Assembly (NCBI RefSeq): GCF_002355435.1
Contig: NZ_AP017313.1
Location: forward strand, 1,302,001-1,366,000
Direction: 5' to 3'
Origin: Mucilaginibacter gotjawali
GTDB taxonomy: Bacteria > Bacteroidota > Bacteroidia > Sphingobacteriales > Sphingobacteriaceae
DNA length: 64,000 nucleotides
Shown here: positions 42,114-50,358 of the stretch, in pieces
How positions within the stretch are numbered: the first letter of the stretch is position 1
Layout: every line of letters starts with the position of its first letter
Notes under the pieces: generated by a model
Told to the model about the DNA's origin: nothing
Seen by the model: only the letters and a program-made list of their open reading frames with translations
Databases searched by the model: none
Made by a program: the position numbers and the translations under genes

Positions 42114-43073
42114 TCAATGAGTTAAAGCTAATGATTTTCCGGCTTTGAACCAAGTTTCTTCCTTTGCGACCTTCTTATTATCGGCATCGCTGAGCGGTTG
42201 TTTGATGAGTTTATCCAGGTCGGGCTGCCCGGCATCCACCCATGCAGAAAACCAATAACTGCCAACAGCCAGAATAGCCGACCGCATCCGGCGTTCTACC
42301 ATCCGGTTCAGTATTTTTTGATAGGCTTTTGAATAAGCAACGGAATAATCCCTTACCTGTTTGTTGCCGCGCTTTACTGTAACGTATTTTTTTGATGAAG
42401 GGAATGTTCTGTTCAGGATCCGCTCAAAGCGCAAAACAGAGTCGGCTTCATTATAGGACGCCCGGCATATTTTAAAAGCTTCCTTCAGTGGCTCGTTAAT
42501 ATACCTGGCTTTGCCAATATAAATGTGATAATGGTCGCCAAAGAGCTCCGGCAGCCGGCTTTCCCACAGCGCATGGATGCCCGTTTGGCGGGTTAACTGC
42601 CCGTTATAGTTTTGGGTAAGGTGCAGCGGAACATGTGCATCAGCAATATAATGGCCAAGGTTTGCCGAGGTATTTAAAATGGCAGTGGTATCATGTGCCT
42701 TAAAGGCTTTTACCAGCCGGTAATAGTTGTTTTGAATGACCCAGGGTACCGTGCCATATTTGAGCAAAGTATCTGCGGTATATTTTATTGCCGCGTCATC
42801 CCAGTTCTGCGGGATCTTTGCAAAAGGGTTTTTACCGTAGTGGTCGGCATTCAGGTAGTGGCGTGGTGCTTCGGTTGAATCAACATAACGCCTTTTATCA
42901 GCGCTGACGGCATGCTGGGTAACGTAATCAATATTCGCTTTGTAAAATCCTTCCATCGCCGCAGGCAGCGTAAAAACAGCCAACCTGTTGATACGGTAAT
43001 GGGCATAAAAACCCCAGGAGGAACAAATGGTAATTAATATTAAGGCGATGGTTAGCCTCAGGAAGGGTTTCAT
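42114..43073 (-). CDS. Zinc-dependent phospholipase C/S1-P1 nuclease-like protein
   Basis: The 319-residue protein has a signal peptide, then Trp at the mature start (SSWGFYAHYRINRLA) and metal-ligand motifs NLGHYIADAHVPLHLTQN and HALWESRLPELF. This His/Asp set matches the zinc-dependent phospholipase C and S1/P1 nuclease fold. The substrate could be phospholipid or nucleic acid. It lies directly upstream of the TMEM175-like gene with a 1-bp gap, so the two are probably co-transcribed. Confidence 0.82.
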   Translation of the reverse strand: MKPFLRLTIALILITICSSWGFYAHYRINRLAVFTLPAAMEGFYKANIDYVTQHAVSADKRRYVDSTEAPRHYLNADHYGKNPFAKIPQNWDDAAIKYTADTLLKYGTVPWVIQNNYYRLVKAFKAHDTTAILNTSANLGHYIADAHVPLHLTQNYNGQLTRQTGIHALWESRLPELFGDHYHIYIGKARYINEPLKEAFKICRASYNEADSVLRFERILNRTFPSSKKYVTVKRGNKQVRDYSVAYSKAYQKILNRMVERRMRSAILAVGSYWFSAWVDAGQPDLDKLIKQPLSDADNKKVAKEETWFKAGKSLALTH

Positions 43074-43086
43074 ATTTCAAATATAG

Positions 43087-43187
43087 ATGTTGAAAGGTTT
43101 TAAAGTTGAAAAGTTGTAATGTTGAACCTATAAGTTTTATCGCTAAAAACATTCCAACCTTCAAACATTTCAACCTTACAACAATAA
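43087..43187. repeat. Inverted word tract GTTGAAAAGTTGTAATG
   Basis: Left arm 43087-43128 (TGTTGAAAGGTTTTAAAG...) and right arm 43149-43187 (CATTCCAACCTTCAAACATT...) are imperfect reverse complements with a spacer of about 20 bp. It lies between divergent genes. Words match those at 15372-15540 and 3991-4027. Confidence 0.8.
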
Positions 43188-43198
43188 CAAAAAAAGTA

Positions 43199-43229
43199 TT
43201 TGATTTTTAAAATAATCATCCTATATTTG
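43199..43229 (+). promoter_or_regulatory. Promoter of rpsT
   Basis: TTTG (43199-43202) and TATATTTG (43222-43229) match both Bacteroidota sigma boxes with a 19-bp spacer, the best promoter in the window. The rpsT ATG is 43 bp downstream. Confidence 0.8.
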
Positions 43230-43271
43230 CAGTCCTTAAAAATAAAAGAAAAAGAATAACAAAGCTATACA

Positions 43272-43526
43272 ATGGCAAATCATAAATCATCATTAAAAAG
43301 GATCCGCTCTAACGCTGCGAAGCGCTTACGCAACAGGTACCAGGCTAAAACCACCAGGAACGCCATTAAAAAATTAAGAGGAACTACCAGCAAGGCTGAT
43401 GCGGCACCTCTTTTAACAAAAGTAATTTCGATGCTTGACCGTTTGGCCAAAAAGAATGTTATTCATAAAAACAAAGCATCGAATAACAAATCAAAGCTTA
43501 CTAAATTTGTAAACGCCTTAAAATAA
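43272..43526 (+). CDS. rpsT: 30S ribosomal protein S20
   Basis: The 84-residue, lysine/arginine-rich protein has the S20 pattern [21 protein letters not shown] and [23 protein letters not shown] (in part). It binds 16S rRNA early in small-subunit assembly. It is a single-gene unit with its own promoter and terminator. Confidence 0.98.
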   Translation: MANHKSSLKRIRSNAAKRLRNRYQAKTTRNAIKKLRGTTSKADAAPLLTKVISMLDRLAKKNVIHKNKASNNKSKLTKFVNALK

Positions 43527-43542
43527 GGTTGACAAAATATTA

Positions 43543-43582
43543 AAAAAGCCTGTTTCCTGACCAAGGAGACGGGCTTTTTATT
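43543..43582 (+). terminator. Rho-independent terminator of rpsT
   Basis: AAAAAGCCTGTTTCCT pairs with AGGAGACGGGCTTTTT around GACCA, followed by a long T-run. It starts 16 bp after the rpsT stop. Confidence 0.9.
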
Positions 43583-43639
43583 TTTTTTAAAAAACCAAAA
43601 CAAAATCGCACCGCTTTTTCGTATAAAGTGCTGATAGCA

Positions 43640-45892
43640 ATGGTTGTATTGAACAACTATTTAACATTAAACACTTTAAAATTGAGGATTTATTTTACCC
43701 TGGCTTTATTATTGATCACGGTTACCTGTTTCGGTTTTGTAAACCGGGGCCGCGTTGATAGTTTGAAAACCCTCGTGACTTCTTCGCTCAAAAGTCAATC
43801 GGAACCTGATACATTAAGAATAAACAGGTTAAATTCCCTTGCCGGAAATTATTTCGACTCAAACCCTGACAGTACGCTATATTACGCACAAAAAGGGGTA
43901 GCGCTTTCGCGTAAAATTAATTACAAAGCCGGTATCGCGGATGGCCTGGTTCAAACCGCGCATGCCAATTATTTTAAAGGAAAATTTAAGCAGGCCATAC
44001 TGGAGTTTGACGAAGCTATTTTAATATACAAGAAATTAAATGACAATACCGGCTTAAGCAATTGTTATATGCTTTATGGCCGCATGTATAATTTGCTTGC
44101 TAACTATAACGAGGCGCTAACTTATTTAAAACTAGCGCTCGACCTTAATAAAAAATATAAAAACGAGGCATATGAATCTGATTGCTATAAAAACATGGGC
44201 ATTGTTTATTATAGCGAGGGCCAGTTATCAACCGCGCTTGATTATTACTATAAAGCGTTATTTATTGCGCTGAAGCTGCATAATAAAGCTTTTATGGCTG
44301 CGGATTATAATGATATTGGTGTGGTGCTGCAGAGCATGGAACTTTACCCGAAAGCGCTTGAATATTATAAAAAATCATTAAAACTATTTGCCGGAACAAA
44401 GGATTTGAATGGGGTGGGTACGATATATGAAAATATCGGCGAGGTGATGATGAATCAAAAGAATTATGACCGCGCGATTTTTTATTGCACCAAATCAATC
44501 AATATTGCCAAAAAGCAGGATGACAAGGATGGGATGATGTCTGATTATACCGACCTTGGTTTATGTTACGGCCATAAGGGGCAGTTTGAAAAAGCCATCA
44601 GTAACCTTGATACTTCATTGCAAATCTCGAGCAAATACAAAAATGTTTACAACGAAGCCTGCACCCTGATAGGGTTTGGAACCGTTTATAACATGCAGAA
44701 GGATTATAAAAATGCATACAAATACGCAATGGAGGGGCAAAGCCTGGCCGTTAAACTTGGTAATTTGTCGGTTCGGTCAAATGCGGCGCTGCAGCTAAAT
44801 AAAACTTTGGCGGGTCTGGGGCGATTTGATGATGCCTATAAGTTATTAAGGCAATACATTGAATTGAAGGATAGCCTCAACAATAATGAAAGCATACAAA
44901 AGTTAACCTCCTATAACCTGGAACTTAATTTTGCCACCAAACAGAAGCAGTTGGCACAACAGCAGCTTGACCGGGATATCCTGTACCAGCAGCGCATTAA
45001 ACAGCAGCGTTTAATAAACACTATTTTTTTAATTATCATTTTGGGGATGATTGCCATTTCGGTAGTTTATTACAGGCAAAAGCGCAAGCAGCAAAAAATT
45101 AACCTGATGCTTGAAGAAAAAAACCGCGAAGTGGTGGAACAAAAAACCAGTATTGACGACCAGGCCCAGAAACTTAACGACCTGAATACTTTAAAGGACA
45201 GGCTGATCTCGGTTTTAGCACATGACCTGAGGGCGCCGTTAAGCACTTTACGCGGCCTGTTCAGCCTGTTGCAGGACGATACAATATCGCATCAGCAGTT
45301 ACTTGACATGATACCCGGTGTGTTGAAGAAATTGGAATATACCTCCGATTTTCTGGATACTTTGTTGTTTTGGATAAACAGCCAGATGGAGAACTTTGAA
45401 AACTCCGCAAAAAGTTTTTATGTAAAGGATATTGTGGCATTTGAAGCCGAGAGTTACCACGAGCAGGCAGGTTTAAAAGGCATTACATTAATTGACAGCG
45501 TGCCGGATGATATTGTTGCATCGGCTGATCCGAACTCGATCAGGATAGTGATCAGGAACTTGATTACCAATGCCATCAAATTCTCTCGGGAGAATGATAC
45601 CATCGAAATATCAGCTAAACGCCAGGATAAGCAAAACTATGTTATTACAGTAAGGGATACCGGCACGGGCATGAGCGAAGAACAGCTGAATAAATTATTT
45701 AAAAGCAAAGTGAACAGTAAAACCGGGACGAATAATGAATCGGGTACAGGTATGGGGATGTTATTTTGTAAGGATTTGGTTGAAAAGTGCAGCGGCCGCA
45801 TATGGGTAACCAGTACACCCGGCCAGGGAACCTCATTTTCATTCACTGTGCCGCTGGGCGTTATAAATGAAACAAGGCTGGAGGTGGCTTGA
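43640..45892 (+). CDS. TPR-domain sensor histidine kinase
   Basis: I chose the ATG at 43640 (750 residues); a GTG at 43628 is possible. After a signal segment come about seven TPR repeats (residues 60-400; KAGIADGLVQTAHANYFKG, ALDYYYKALFIALKLHNKA). One membrane helix follows (LINTIFLIIILGMIAISVVYY), then a coiled coil. The kinase has an H-box, SVLAHDLRAPLSTLRG, N-box NLITNAIKFSREN, and G-boxes DTGTGM and GTGMGMLFC. The TPR part is predicted periplasmic. No response regulator lies next to it, so the partner is unknown. Confidence 0.93.
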   Translation: MVVLNNYLTLNTLKLRIYFTLALLLITVTCFGFVNRGRVDSLKTLVTSSLKSQSEPDTLRINRLNSLAGNYFDSNPDSTLYYAQKGVALSRKINYKAGIADGLVQTAHANYFKGKFKQAILEFDEAILIYKKLNDNTGLSNCYMLYGRMYNLLANYNEALTYLKLALDLNKKYKNEAYESDCYKNMGIVYYSEGQLSTALDYYYKALFIALKLHNKAFMAADYNDIGVVLQSMELYPKALEYYKKSLKLFAGTKDLNGVGTIYENIGEVMMNQKNYDRAIFYCTKSINIAKKQDDKDGMMSDYTDLGLCYGHKGQFEKAISNLDTSLQISSKYKNVYNEACTLIGFGTVYNMQKDYKNAYKYAMEGQSLAVKLGNLSVRSNAALQLNKTLAGLGRFDDAYKLLRQYIELKDSLNNNESIQKLTSYNLELNFATKQKQLAQQQLDRDILYQQRIKQQRLINTIFLIIILGMIAISVVYYRQKRKQQKINLMLEEKNREVVEQKTSIDDQAQKLNDLNTLKDRLISVLAHDLRAPLSTLRGLFSLLQDDTISHQQLLDMIPGVLKKLEYTSDFLDTLLFWINSQMENFENSAKSFYVKDIVAFEAESYHEQAGLKGITLIDSVPDDIVASADPNSIRIVIRNLITNAIKFSRENDTIEISAKRQDKQNYVITVRDTGTGMSEEQLNKLFKSKVNSKTGTNNESGTGMGMLFCKDLVEKCSGRIWVTSTPGQGTSFSFTVPLGVINETRLEVA

Positions 45893-45899
45893 GGTTTTT

Positions 45900-46041
45900 A
45901 GTCCGAAAGTCCGGAAAGACCGAAAGTCCGGAAGAAATAGTTTGATATGGAATTTGAGATAAAATCGGAAAAAGTTCCAAGAGGCAAATTTGCTGATAAA
46001 AAAACTCTTACCTCACTTTGTCTTTCGGACTTTTCCGACTA
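45900..46041. repeat. Inverted word tract GTCCGAAA with shared spacer motif
   Basis: Left arm 45900-45935 (AGTCCGAAAGTCCGGAAAG...) and right arm 46019-46041 (GTCTTTCGGACTTTTCCGAC...) flank an 80-bp AT-rich spacer. The spacer holds TTGAGATAAAAT (45954-45965), also found in the related tract at 52273-52284. The right arm runs up to the OsmC stop codon (minus strand), giving TAG-TCGGAA on that strand. Confidence 0.85.
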
Positions 46042-46458
46042 AGAATACTGCACACTCAGCGTAATCGGAACGCTCAGGGCTTTTGATATAATACAGTTTG
46101 CTTTTGCGCCTTCGGCAACTTCTTTAAACTTTTCTTCGCTTACGCCATCAATTGCTGATGCTTTTAAATCAAGGTGGATGCCTGTGATGCTCAAAGAAGC
46201 CATGTCAAGGTCTAAAATAGCATCGGTGGTAAGGTCGTTGGGTTTAAAGCCGGCCTGGCTTAGCGCGGCGCCTACGGCCATAGTAAAGCAGCCGGCATGT
46301 GCGGCGGCTATCAGTTCCTCGGGGTTTGTGCCGATACCATCCGCAAAGCGGGTTTTAAATGAATACTGCGTGTTGTTTAAAACGGTGCTTTGTGTGGTAA
46401 TTTCACCTTTACCCTCCTGAAGGGTGCCGTTCCAATGGGCATGTGCTGTACGTTTCAT
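46039..46458 (-). CDS. OsmC-family peroxide-reducing protein
   Basis: The 139-residue protein has the OsmC/Ohr fold with HAGCFTMAVGAALSQAGF, containing a single reactive-type Cys (about residue 56), and an N-terminal AHWNGTLQEGKGEI strand pair. The second Cys expected in the family, in the helix of AKANCIISKAL, is also present. OsmC enzymes reduce organic hydroperoxides with lipoyl or other thiols. Its stop codon is provided at the edge of the word tract. Confidence 0.92.
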   Translation of the reverse strand: MKRTAHAHWNGTLQEGKGEITTQSTVLNNTQYSFKTRFADGIGTNPEELIAAAHAGCFTMAVGAALSQAGFKPNDLTTDAILDLDMASLSITGIHLDLKASAIDGVSEEKFKEVAEGAKANCIISKALSVPITLSVQYS

Positions 46459-46553
46459 GGTTTATATGTTTTTTAGGTAAAGATATATTCTGGCGATATT
46501 GTTTTAAATAGCTGCAGTTAAGTTGATATTGCGATGACGTTTGACAGGTGTAC

Positions 46554-47171
46554 CTACGATTTATAATCGGGGATCTCGAAATTCTGGTTAATGCTGCCGA
46601 TAAAACCGAGGATCTCGTCCCTGCCTAATTGAGTTTCGGACGAAGTAATAAAATATTGGGGCATATCGTCGAAAGTGGCAAGCAAAGCCTTTTTAAACAG
46701 GGCAACGTTCTGGTCGGTTTTCAGGTTCGATTGTTTATCGGCCTTGGTAAACACCAATACGAAGGAAAGCCCCTTTTCGCCCAGCCAGTTGCAAAACTCA
46801 AGGTCTATCTTTTGGGGTTCAAGGCGGCTGTCAATCAGCACCAGCACACATTGCAGGCTTTCGCGCTTATCCAGGTAAGTATGGATGAATTTACTCCAGT
46901 CGGCTTTTTTGCTTTTTGATGCACGGGCATAACCGTAACCCGGCAAATCCACGATATACCAGTTGTCGTTAATTAAAAAATGGTTGATCAGCTGCGTTTT
47001 ACCGGGTGTTTGCGAGGTTTTTGCCAGCCCTTTTTTGGAGGTGAGCATATTGATCAGCGATGACTTGCCCACATTGGACCGGCCGATAAAAGCATATTCG
47101 GCCTTGACAGGCGGCGGCAGTTTGGAGATTTGGGTATTGCTGCAAATAAATTCGGCTGATTTAATGATCAT
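46554..47171 (-). CDS. engB: Ribosome-biogenesis GTPase EngB/YihA
   Basis: I chose the ATG at 47171 (205 residues, MIIKSAEFICSN). The open frame reaches 47240, but its extra 23 residues (LSDFTDFSDFR) come from the word tract upstream. G-motifs are GRSNVGKSSLI (G1), TPGKTQ (G2 area), DLPGYGYA (G3) and FTKADK (G4). It assists assembly of the large ribosomal subunit. A -7 box ends 4 nt before the start, suggesting a leaderless mRNA. Confidence 0.95.
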   Translation of the reverse strand: MIIKSAEFICSNTQISKLPPPVKAEYAFIGRSNVGKSSLINMLTSKKGLAKTSQTPGKTQLINHFLINDNWYIVDLPGYGYARASKSKKADWSKFIHTYLDKRESLQCVLVLIDSRLEPQKIDLEFCNWLGEKGLSFVLVFTKADKQSNLKTDQNVALFKKALLATFDDMPQYFITSSETQLGRDEILGFIGSINQNFEIPDYKS

Positions 47172-47175
47172 GTGG

Positions 47176-47183
47176 CAAAGATA
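47176..47183 (-). promoter_or_regulatory. -7 box 4 nt before the engB ATG
   Basis: On the minus strand TATCTTTG (plus-strand CAAAGATA) fits TAnnTTTG. Transcription would begin at or next to the ATG. Confidence 0.5.
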
Positions 47184-47194
47184 GTGATTAGAGT

Positions 47195-47234
47195 TAGTCC
47201 GAAAGTCCGAAAAGTCAGTAAAGTCCGAAAGTTG
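47195..47234. repeat. Single-arm word tract GTCCGAAA upstream of engB
   Basis: TTAGTCCGAAAGTCCGAAAA and further copies fill the -33 region of engB. No reverse-complement arm follows before the VOC gene. The tract is read through by a spurious N-terminal extension of engB. Confidence 0.75.
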
Positions 47235-47348
47235 CTTCATTCTCAGGGGTTAAACCAGGCAATCCCCGTTTGCTTTGATAAATTTACAATCAAAAAACAT
47301 GGCAAATTCAAATATTCCATAAATTTGATGTTTAAACATGTAATTTAA

Positions 47349-47840
47349 ATGGAAGATTATAAAATACCCGCTCAAACCCGCATTGGCCACGTGCATTTAA
47401 AGGTGAGCGACCTGCAAAAGTCGCTTGATTTTTACTGCGGTTTACTGGGCTTTGATAAAGTAATGCAATACGGCGGACAGGCGGCCTTTATTTCCGCCGG
47501 GGGCTATCATCATCATATCGGTTTAAATACATGGCAGAGCCTTGGCGCACCGCCTGCCCCCGAATATGCACCGGGTTTGTATCATACTGCTATATTATAT
47601 CCTGAAAGAAAGGACCTGGCGGTAATTTTAAAGCGCCTGATAGATGCCAAATACCCTATAACAGGTGCGTCTGATCATGGCGTATCCGAGGCTATTTACC
47701 TGGATGACCCTGACAAAAACGGCGTTGAGTTGTACTGGGACAAGCCCCGTGAAGAATGGCCGCTTGATGAAAACGGCGATTTAACCATGTTTACCAAAAG
47801 GCTGGACATGCAGGGGCTGTTAAAATTGGCTGAAAAATAA
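47349..47840 (+). CDS. VOC-family protein (glyoxalase/extradiol dioxygenase-like)
   Basis: The 163-residue protein has one complete vicinal-oxygen-chelate module pair, with metal-ligand positions His in IGHVHLKVSDLQKSL, His in YHHHIGLNTW and Glu in DKNGVELYWDKPREEWP. The order HxH...H...E fits a metal-dependent member similar to CatE-type proteins. The substrate is unknown. It is a single gene bounded by repeats on both sides. Confidence 0.88.
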   Translation: MEDYKIPAQTRIGHVHLKVSDLQKSLDFYCGLLGFDKVMQYGGQAAFISAGGYHHHIGLNTWQSLGAPPAPEYAPGLYHTAILYPERKDLAVILKRLIDAKYPITGASDHGVSEAIYLDDPDKNGVELYWDKPREEWPLDENGDLTMFTKRLDMQGLLKLAEK

Positions 47841-47843
47841 GAA

Positions 47844-47943
47844 TGTCATTTCGACGAGGAACGAGGAGAAATCTATACACACGGTATTCCGTCAATCAAG
47901 CGGGAGTGTATGGTGTATAGATTTCTCACTATCGTAAATGACA
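47844..47943. repeat. Dispersed inverted repeat with TGTCATTTCGACGAGGAACG
   Basis: The ends TGTCATTT (47844-47851) and AAATGACA (47936-47943) are inverted, and the inner blocks GAGAAATCTATACAC and GTGTATAGATTTCTC also pair. I recall very similar sequences in intergenic regions of many Bacteroidota. The spacer is about 35 bp. It ends 20 bp before the stop of the converging oxidoreductase gene. Confidence 0.75.
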
Positions 47944-47962
47944 AAAAACAAATAGAAATAAC

Positions 47963-49336
47963 CTATCCTTTTTTCACTACCACCATATTCACCGGATCCC
48001 AGTGCATGGCTTCGTTTTTAAAGTAACTGTCGTTACACAACAAGGCTGGCGCCGCGGCACGGTAGCCAAAAGTTGCATCTTCAACTACTTTTCCGCCGTT
48101 TCTTATGGCGTTAAAGAAGTTATTAAAGTGGTCGTAAGGGCCACCTAAGTAGCCTTTTTCAGCCGCGTAGGTAATTTCTTCGGGTGGCAGCATATGTTTT
48201 CTTTCCACAGCGCCGGGGCCCGCATTACGCATTTTTTCGGCATAAAAAGGATCGTCGTTTTGAAAAGTCTTGTTACGTTTCAATACCACATCGTCCCAGG
48301 TAATATCCATGGCGCCTTCGCTGCCTACCAGGCGCAAATAGGTGGTGCCGCTGGTGCCGTCCACAAAATTACAGCGCAGGCTAAGGTTAAACGCCGGATG
48401 AACGGTTGTTTCGCCATAATCAAAAGTGCCCAGCAAAACATCAGGTACTTCGCGGCCATCATGCCAGAACCGCAAACCGCCGGAGGCATATACCTTTTCG
48501 GGACCCAGGGAACCGGTTATAAAATGCAGGCTTGAGAAGAGGTGCACAAAAAGATCGCCTGCCATACCTGTGCCATAGTCCACATAATTGCGCCACCTGA
48601 AAAAGCGTTTTTCATCAAACGGCCGTTTTACGGTATTGCTTACGTAAGTTTCCCAATCAACCGTTTGGGGTGATGCATCGGCAGGGATAGGATATTCCCA
48701 TACTTCAACCGCGCCACGCCTGGCCCAAAATCCTTCTGCATAGTTTAACTGGCCGATGGCACCCGCTTTTAGTAACTCTTTTGCCTTTTCGTTGCCGAGC
48801 GAAGATACGCCCTGGCTGCCTACCTGGTAAACTTTCCCGGTTTCCTTTTGTGCTTTGATGATGGCCGGGCCTTCGGTAATGGCATGCACCATCGGTTTTT
48901 CGCAATAAACATGTTTGCCGGCATGCATGGCGTCGACAGATATGGTTTGGTGCCAAAAATCGGGCGTGCCTATAATTACAGCGTCAACATCGGGCCGGGC
49001 CAAAATTTCTTTATAAACTTTGGTAGTAAAAATATCGGCGCCCCAGCGTTTTTTTGCATCGGCAAGGCGGCCATCATACAAATCGCAAACAGCCACCAGT
49101 TTGATCCCCGGAATCTGCAAAGCGGTTTCGGTATCAGACGAACCTTGTCCGCCAGCGCCAATTAAGGCGATATTGATGCGGTCATTTGCGCTAACACTAT
49201 CGGTACGTTTAAGGTAAGTAAATAAGCCTGTTTTATTATCACGGGCAAATACATTTGATCCAATGGCTACCGCAGCAGAGGCGGCGCCCAATTTTTTAAT
49301 GAAACCTCTGCGGGAGGACTCTGGTGTCTCTTTCAT
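47963..49336 (-). CDS. Gfo/Idh/MocA-family oxidoreductase with Tat signal
   Basis: I chose the ATG at 49336 (457 residues). The N-terminus has a twin-arginine signal (SSRRGFIKKLGAASAAVAIGS). The Rossmann half has INIALIGAGGQGSSDTE and EKPM (HVYCEKPMVHAITEG), the classical family motif. The C-terminal half is the GFO_IDH_MocA substrate domain. These enzymes oxidise sugars or inositols using tightly bound NAD(P). Export through Tat suggests a folded periplasmic enzyme, common in Bacteroidota. The substrate is unknown. Confidence 0.93.
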   Translation of the reverse strand: MKETPESSRRGFIKKLGAASAAVAIGSNVFARDNKTGLFTYLKRTDSVSANDRINIALIGAGGQGSSDTETALQIPGIKLVAVCDLYDGRLADAKKRWGADIFTTKVYKEILARPDVDAVIIGTPDFWHQTISVDAMHAGKHVYCEKPMVHAITEGPAIIKAQKETGKVYQVGSQGVSSLGNEKAKELLKAGAIGQLNYAEGFWARRGAVEVWEYPIPADASPQTVDWETYVSNTVKRPFDEKRFFRWRNYVDYGTGMAGDLFVHLFSSLHFITGSLGPEKVYASGGLRFWHDGREVPDVLLGTFDYGETTVHPAFNLSLRCNFVDGTSGTTYLRLVGSEGAMDITWDDVVLKRNKTFQNDDPFYAEKMRNAGPGAVERKHMLPPEEITYAAEKGYLGGPYDHFNNFFNAIRNGGKVVEDATFGYRAAAPALLCNDSYFKNEAMHWDPVNMVVVKKG

Positions 49337-49565
49337 AAACAATAGTTTGGTCTGTTATAAATTTATTGGTATTGCTGGAAACAAGCGAACATAACCAGCA
49401 ATAGTGAAAGGTAGAAGTTTATACTTAGATTTTAAATTTTTTTAAAAAGATAATTGTAATGAAAACAAAATACTTAATTCAATTGCTGCATCCTGCAATT
49501 CGCATTCCTTTATCTGAAATCCAGGAATTAAGAAATAATCCTACATAGTGTCATTTTTGTTGAGA

Positions 49566-49608
49566 AACTTAATCAACTCCATCTAACTTAATCAACCAAT
49601 CAACCTTA
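49566..49608. repeat. Single-arm word tract CTTAATCAAC upstream of ubiE
   Basis: Degenerate CTTAATCAACTCCATCTAAC-type words, the same as the right arm at 31321-31359, end 5 bp before the ubiE -7 box. The mirrored arm was not seen. Confidence 0.65.
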
Positions 49609-49612
49609 TCAC

Positions 49613-49620
49613 TATCTTTG
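49613..49620 (+). promoter_or_regulatory. -7 box 6 bp before the ubiE ATG
   Basis: TATCTTTG fits TAnnTTTG; the ATG is at 49627. A leaderless transcript is predicted. Confidence 0.5.
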
Positions 49621-49626
49621 CGCCCA

Positions 49627-50358
49627 ATGAGCAAAACTGTAGTACCGTACCAAGAGGACCAGGGCACCAAAAAAGAACAGGTGGCCGATATGTTTAATAA
49701 CATCTCCAAAACCTACGATTTTTTAAATCATTTTTTATCACTGGGTATTGATATCATCTGGCGCAAAAAAGCCATTAACGAGCTGAAAAGCCTCCAGCCC
49801 AAATTGATCCTTGACGTTGCCACCGGCACCGGCGACTTTGCCTTTGAGGCACTCTCCATCCTGAAGCCTGATAAAATTATAGGTGTCGATATTTCGCGCG
49901 GGATGCTGGATATCGCGCAGCAAAAAATTGATAAGCGCCACGAAAGCGGCAGGTTTGAAGTGAAGCTGGGCGACTCGGAAAAGCTGCCTTTTGAAGCAAA
50001 TATTTTTGATGCCGTAACCGTTGCTTACGGTGTACGTAATTTTGAGAACCTTGAAAAAGGGCTGGCCGATATACAGCGGGTATTAAAACCCGGCGGAAAA
50101 GCAGTGGTGCTTGAGTTCTCAAAACCCAAAGTTTTCCCGGTAAAACAGTTGTATAAATTTTATTTCAACTATATTACACCATCAATTGGTAAATTATTTT
50201 CAAAAGATGCAAGGGCCTATACTTATTTGCCGGAATCGGTAGCTGCCTTTCCTGACGGAGAAACGTTTGTAGCGCTGATGGATAAAACAGGCTTTAAAAA
50301 TACCAAATGCCGCCCCTTAGCGTTTGGTATCTGTTCCATATATACTGGTATTAAATGA
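49627..50358 (+). CDS. ubiE: Demethylmenaquinone methyltransferase (UbiE/MenG)
   Basis: The 243-residue protein starts at the ATG 49627; a TTG at 49618 lies inside the promoter box. It has class I methyltransferase motif I (LILDVATGTGDFAFE) and the UbiE-specific segments KTYDFLNHFLSLGID and FSKPKVFPVKQLYKFYF. It catalyses the last step of menaquinone synthesis. It overlaps the next gene (ATGA), which is PorT-like. The UbiA-type enzyme at 5.2 kb serves the same pathway. Confidence 0.95.
   Translation: MSKTVVPYQEDQGTKKEQVADMFNNISKTYDFLNHFLSLGIDIIWRKKAINELKSLQPKLILDVATGTGDFAFEALSILKPDKIIGVDISRGMLDIAQQKIDKRHESGRFEVKLGDSEKLPFEANIFDAVTVAYGVRNFENLEKGLADIQRVLKPGGKAVVLEFSKPKVFPVKQLYKFYFNYITPSIGKLFSKDARAYTYLPESVAAFPDGETFVALMDKTGFKNTKCRPLAFGICSIYTGIK

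Noticed and set aside
47172..47240. N-terminal extension of engB
   Set aside because: The residues LSDFTDFSDFR are word-tract translation, and the -7 box lies downstream of this start.
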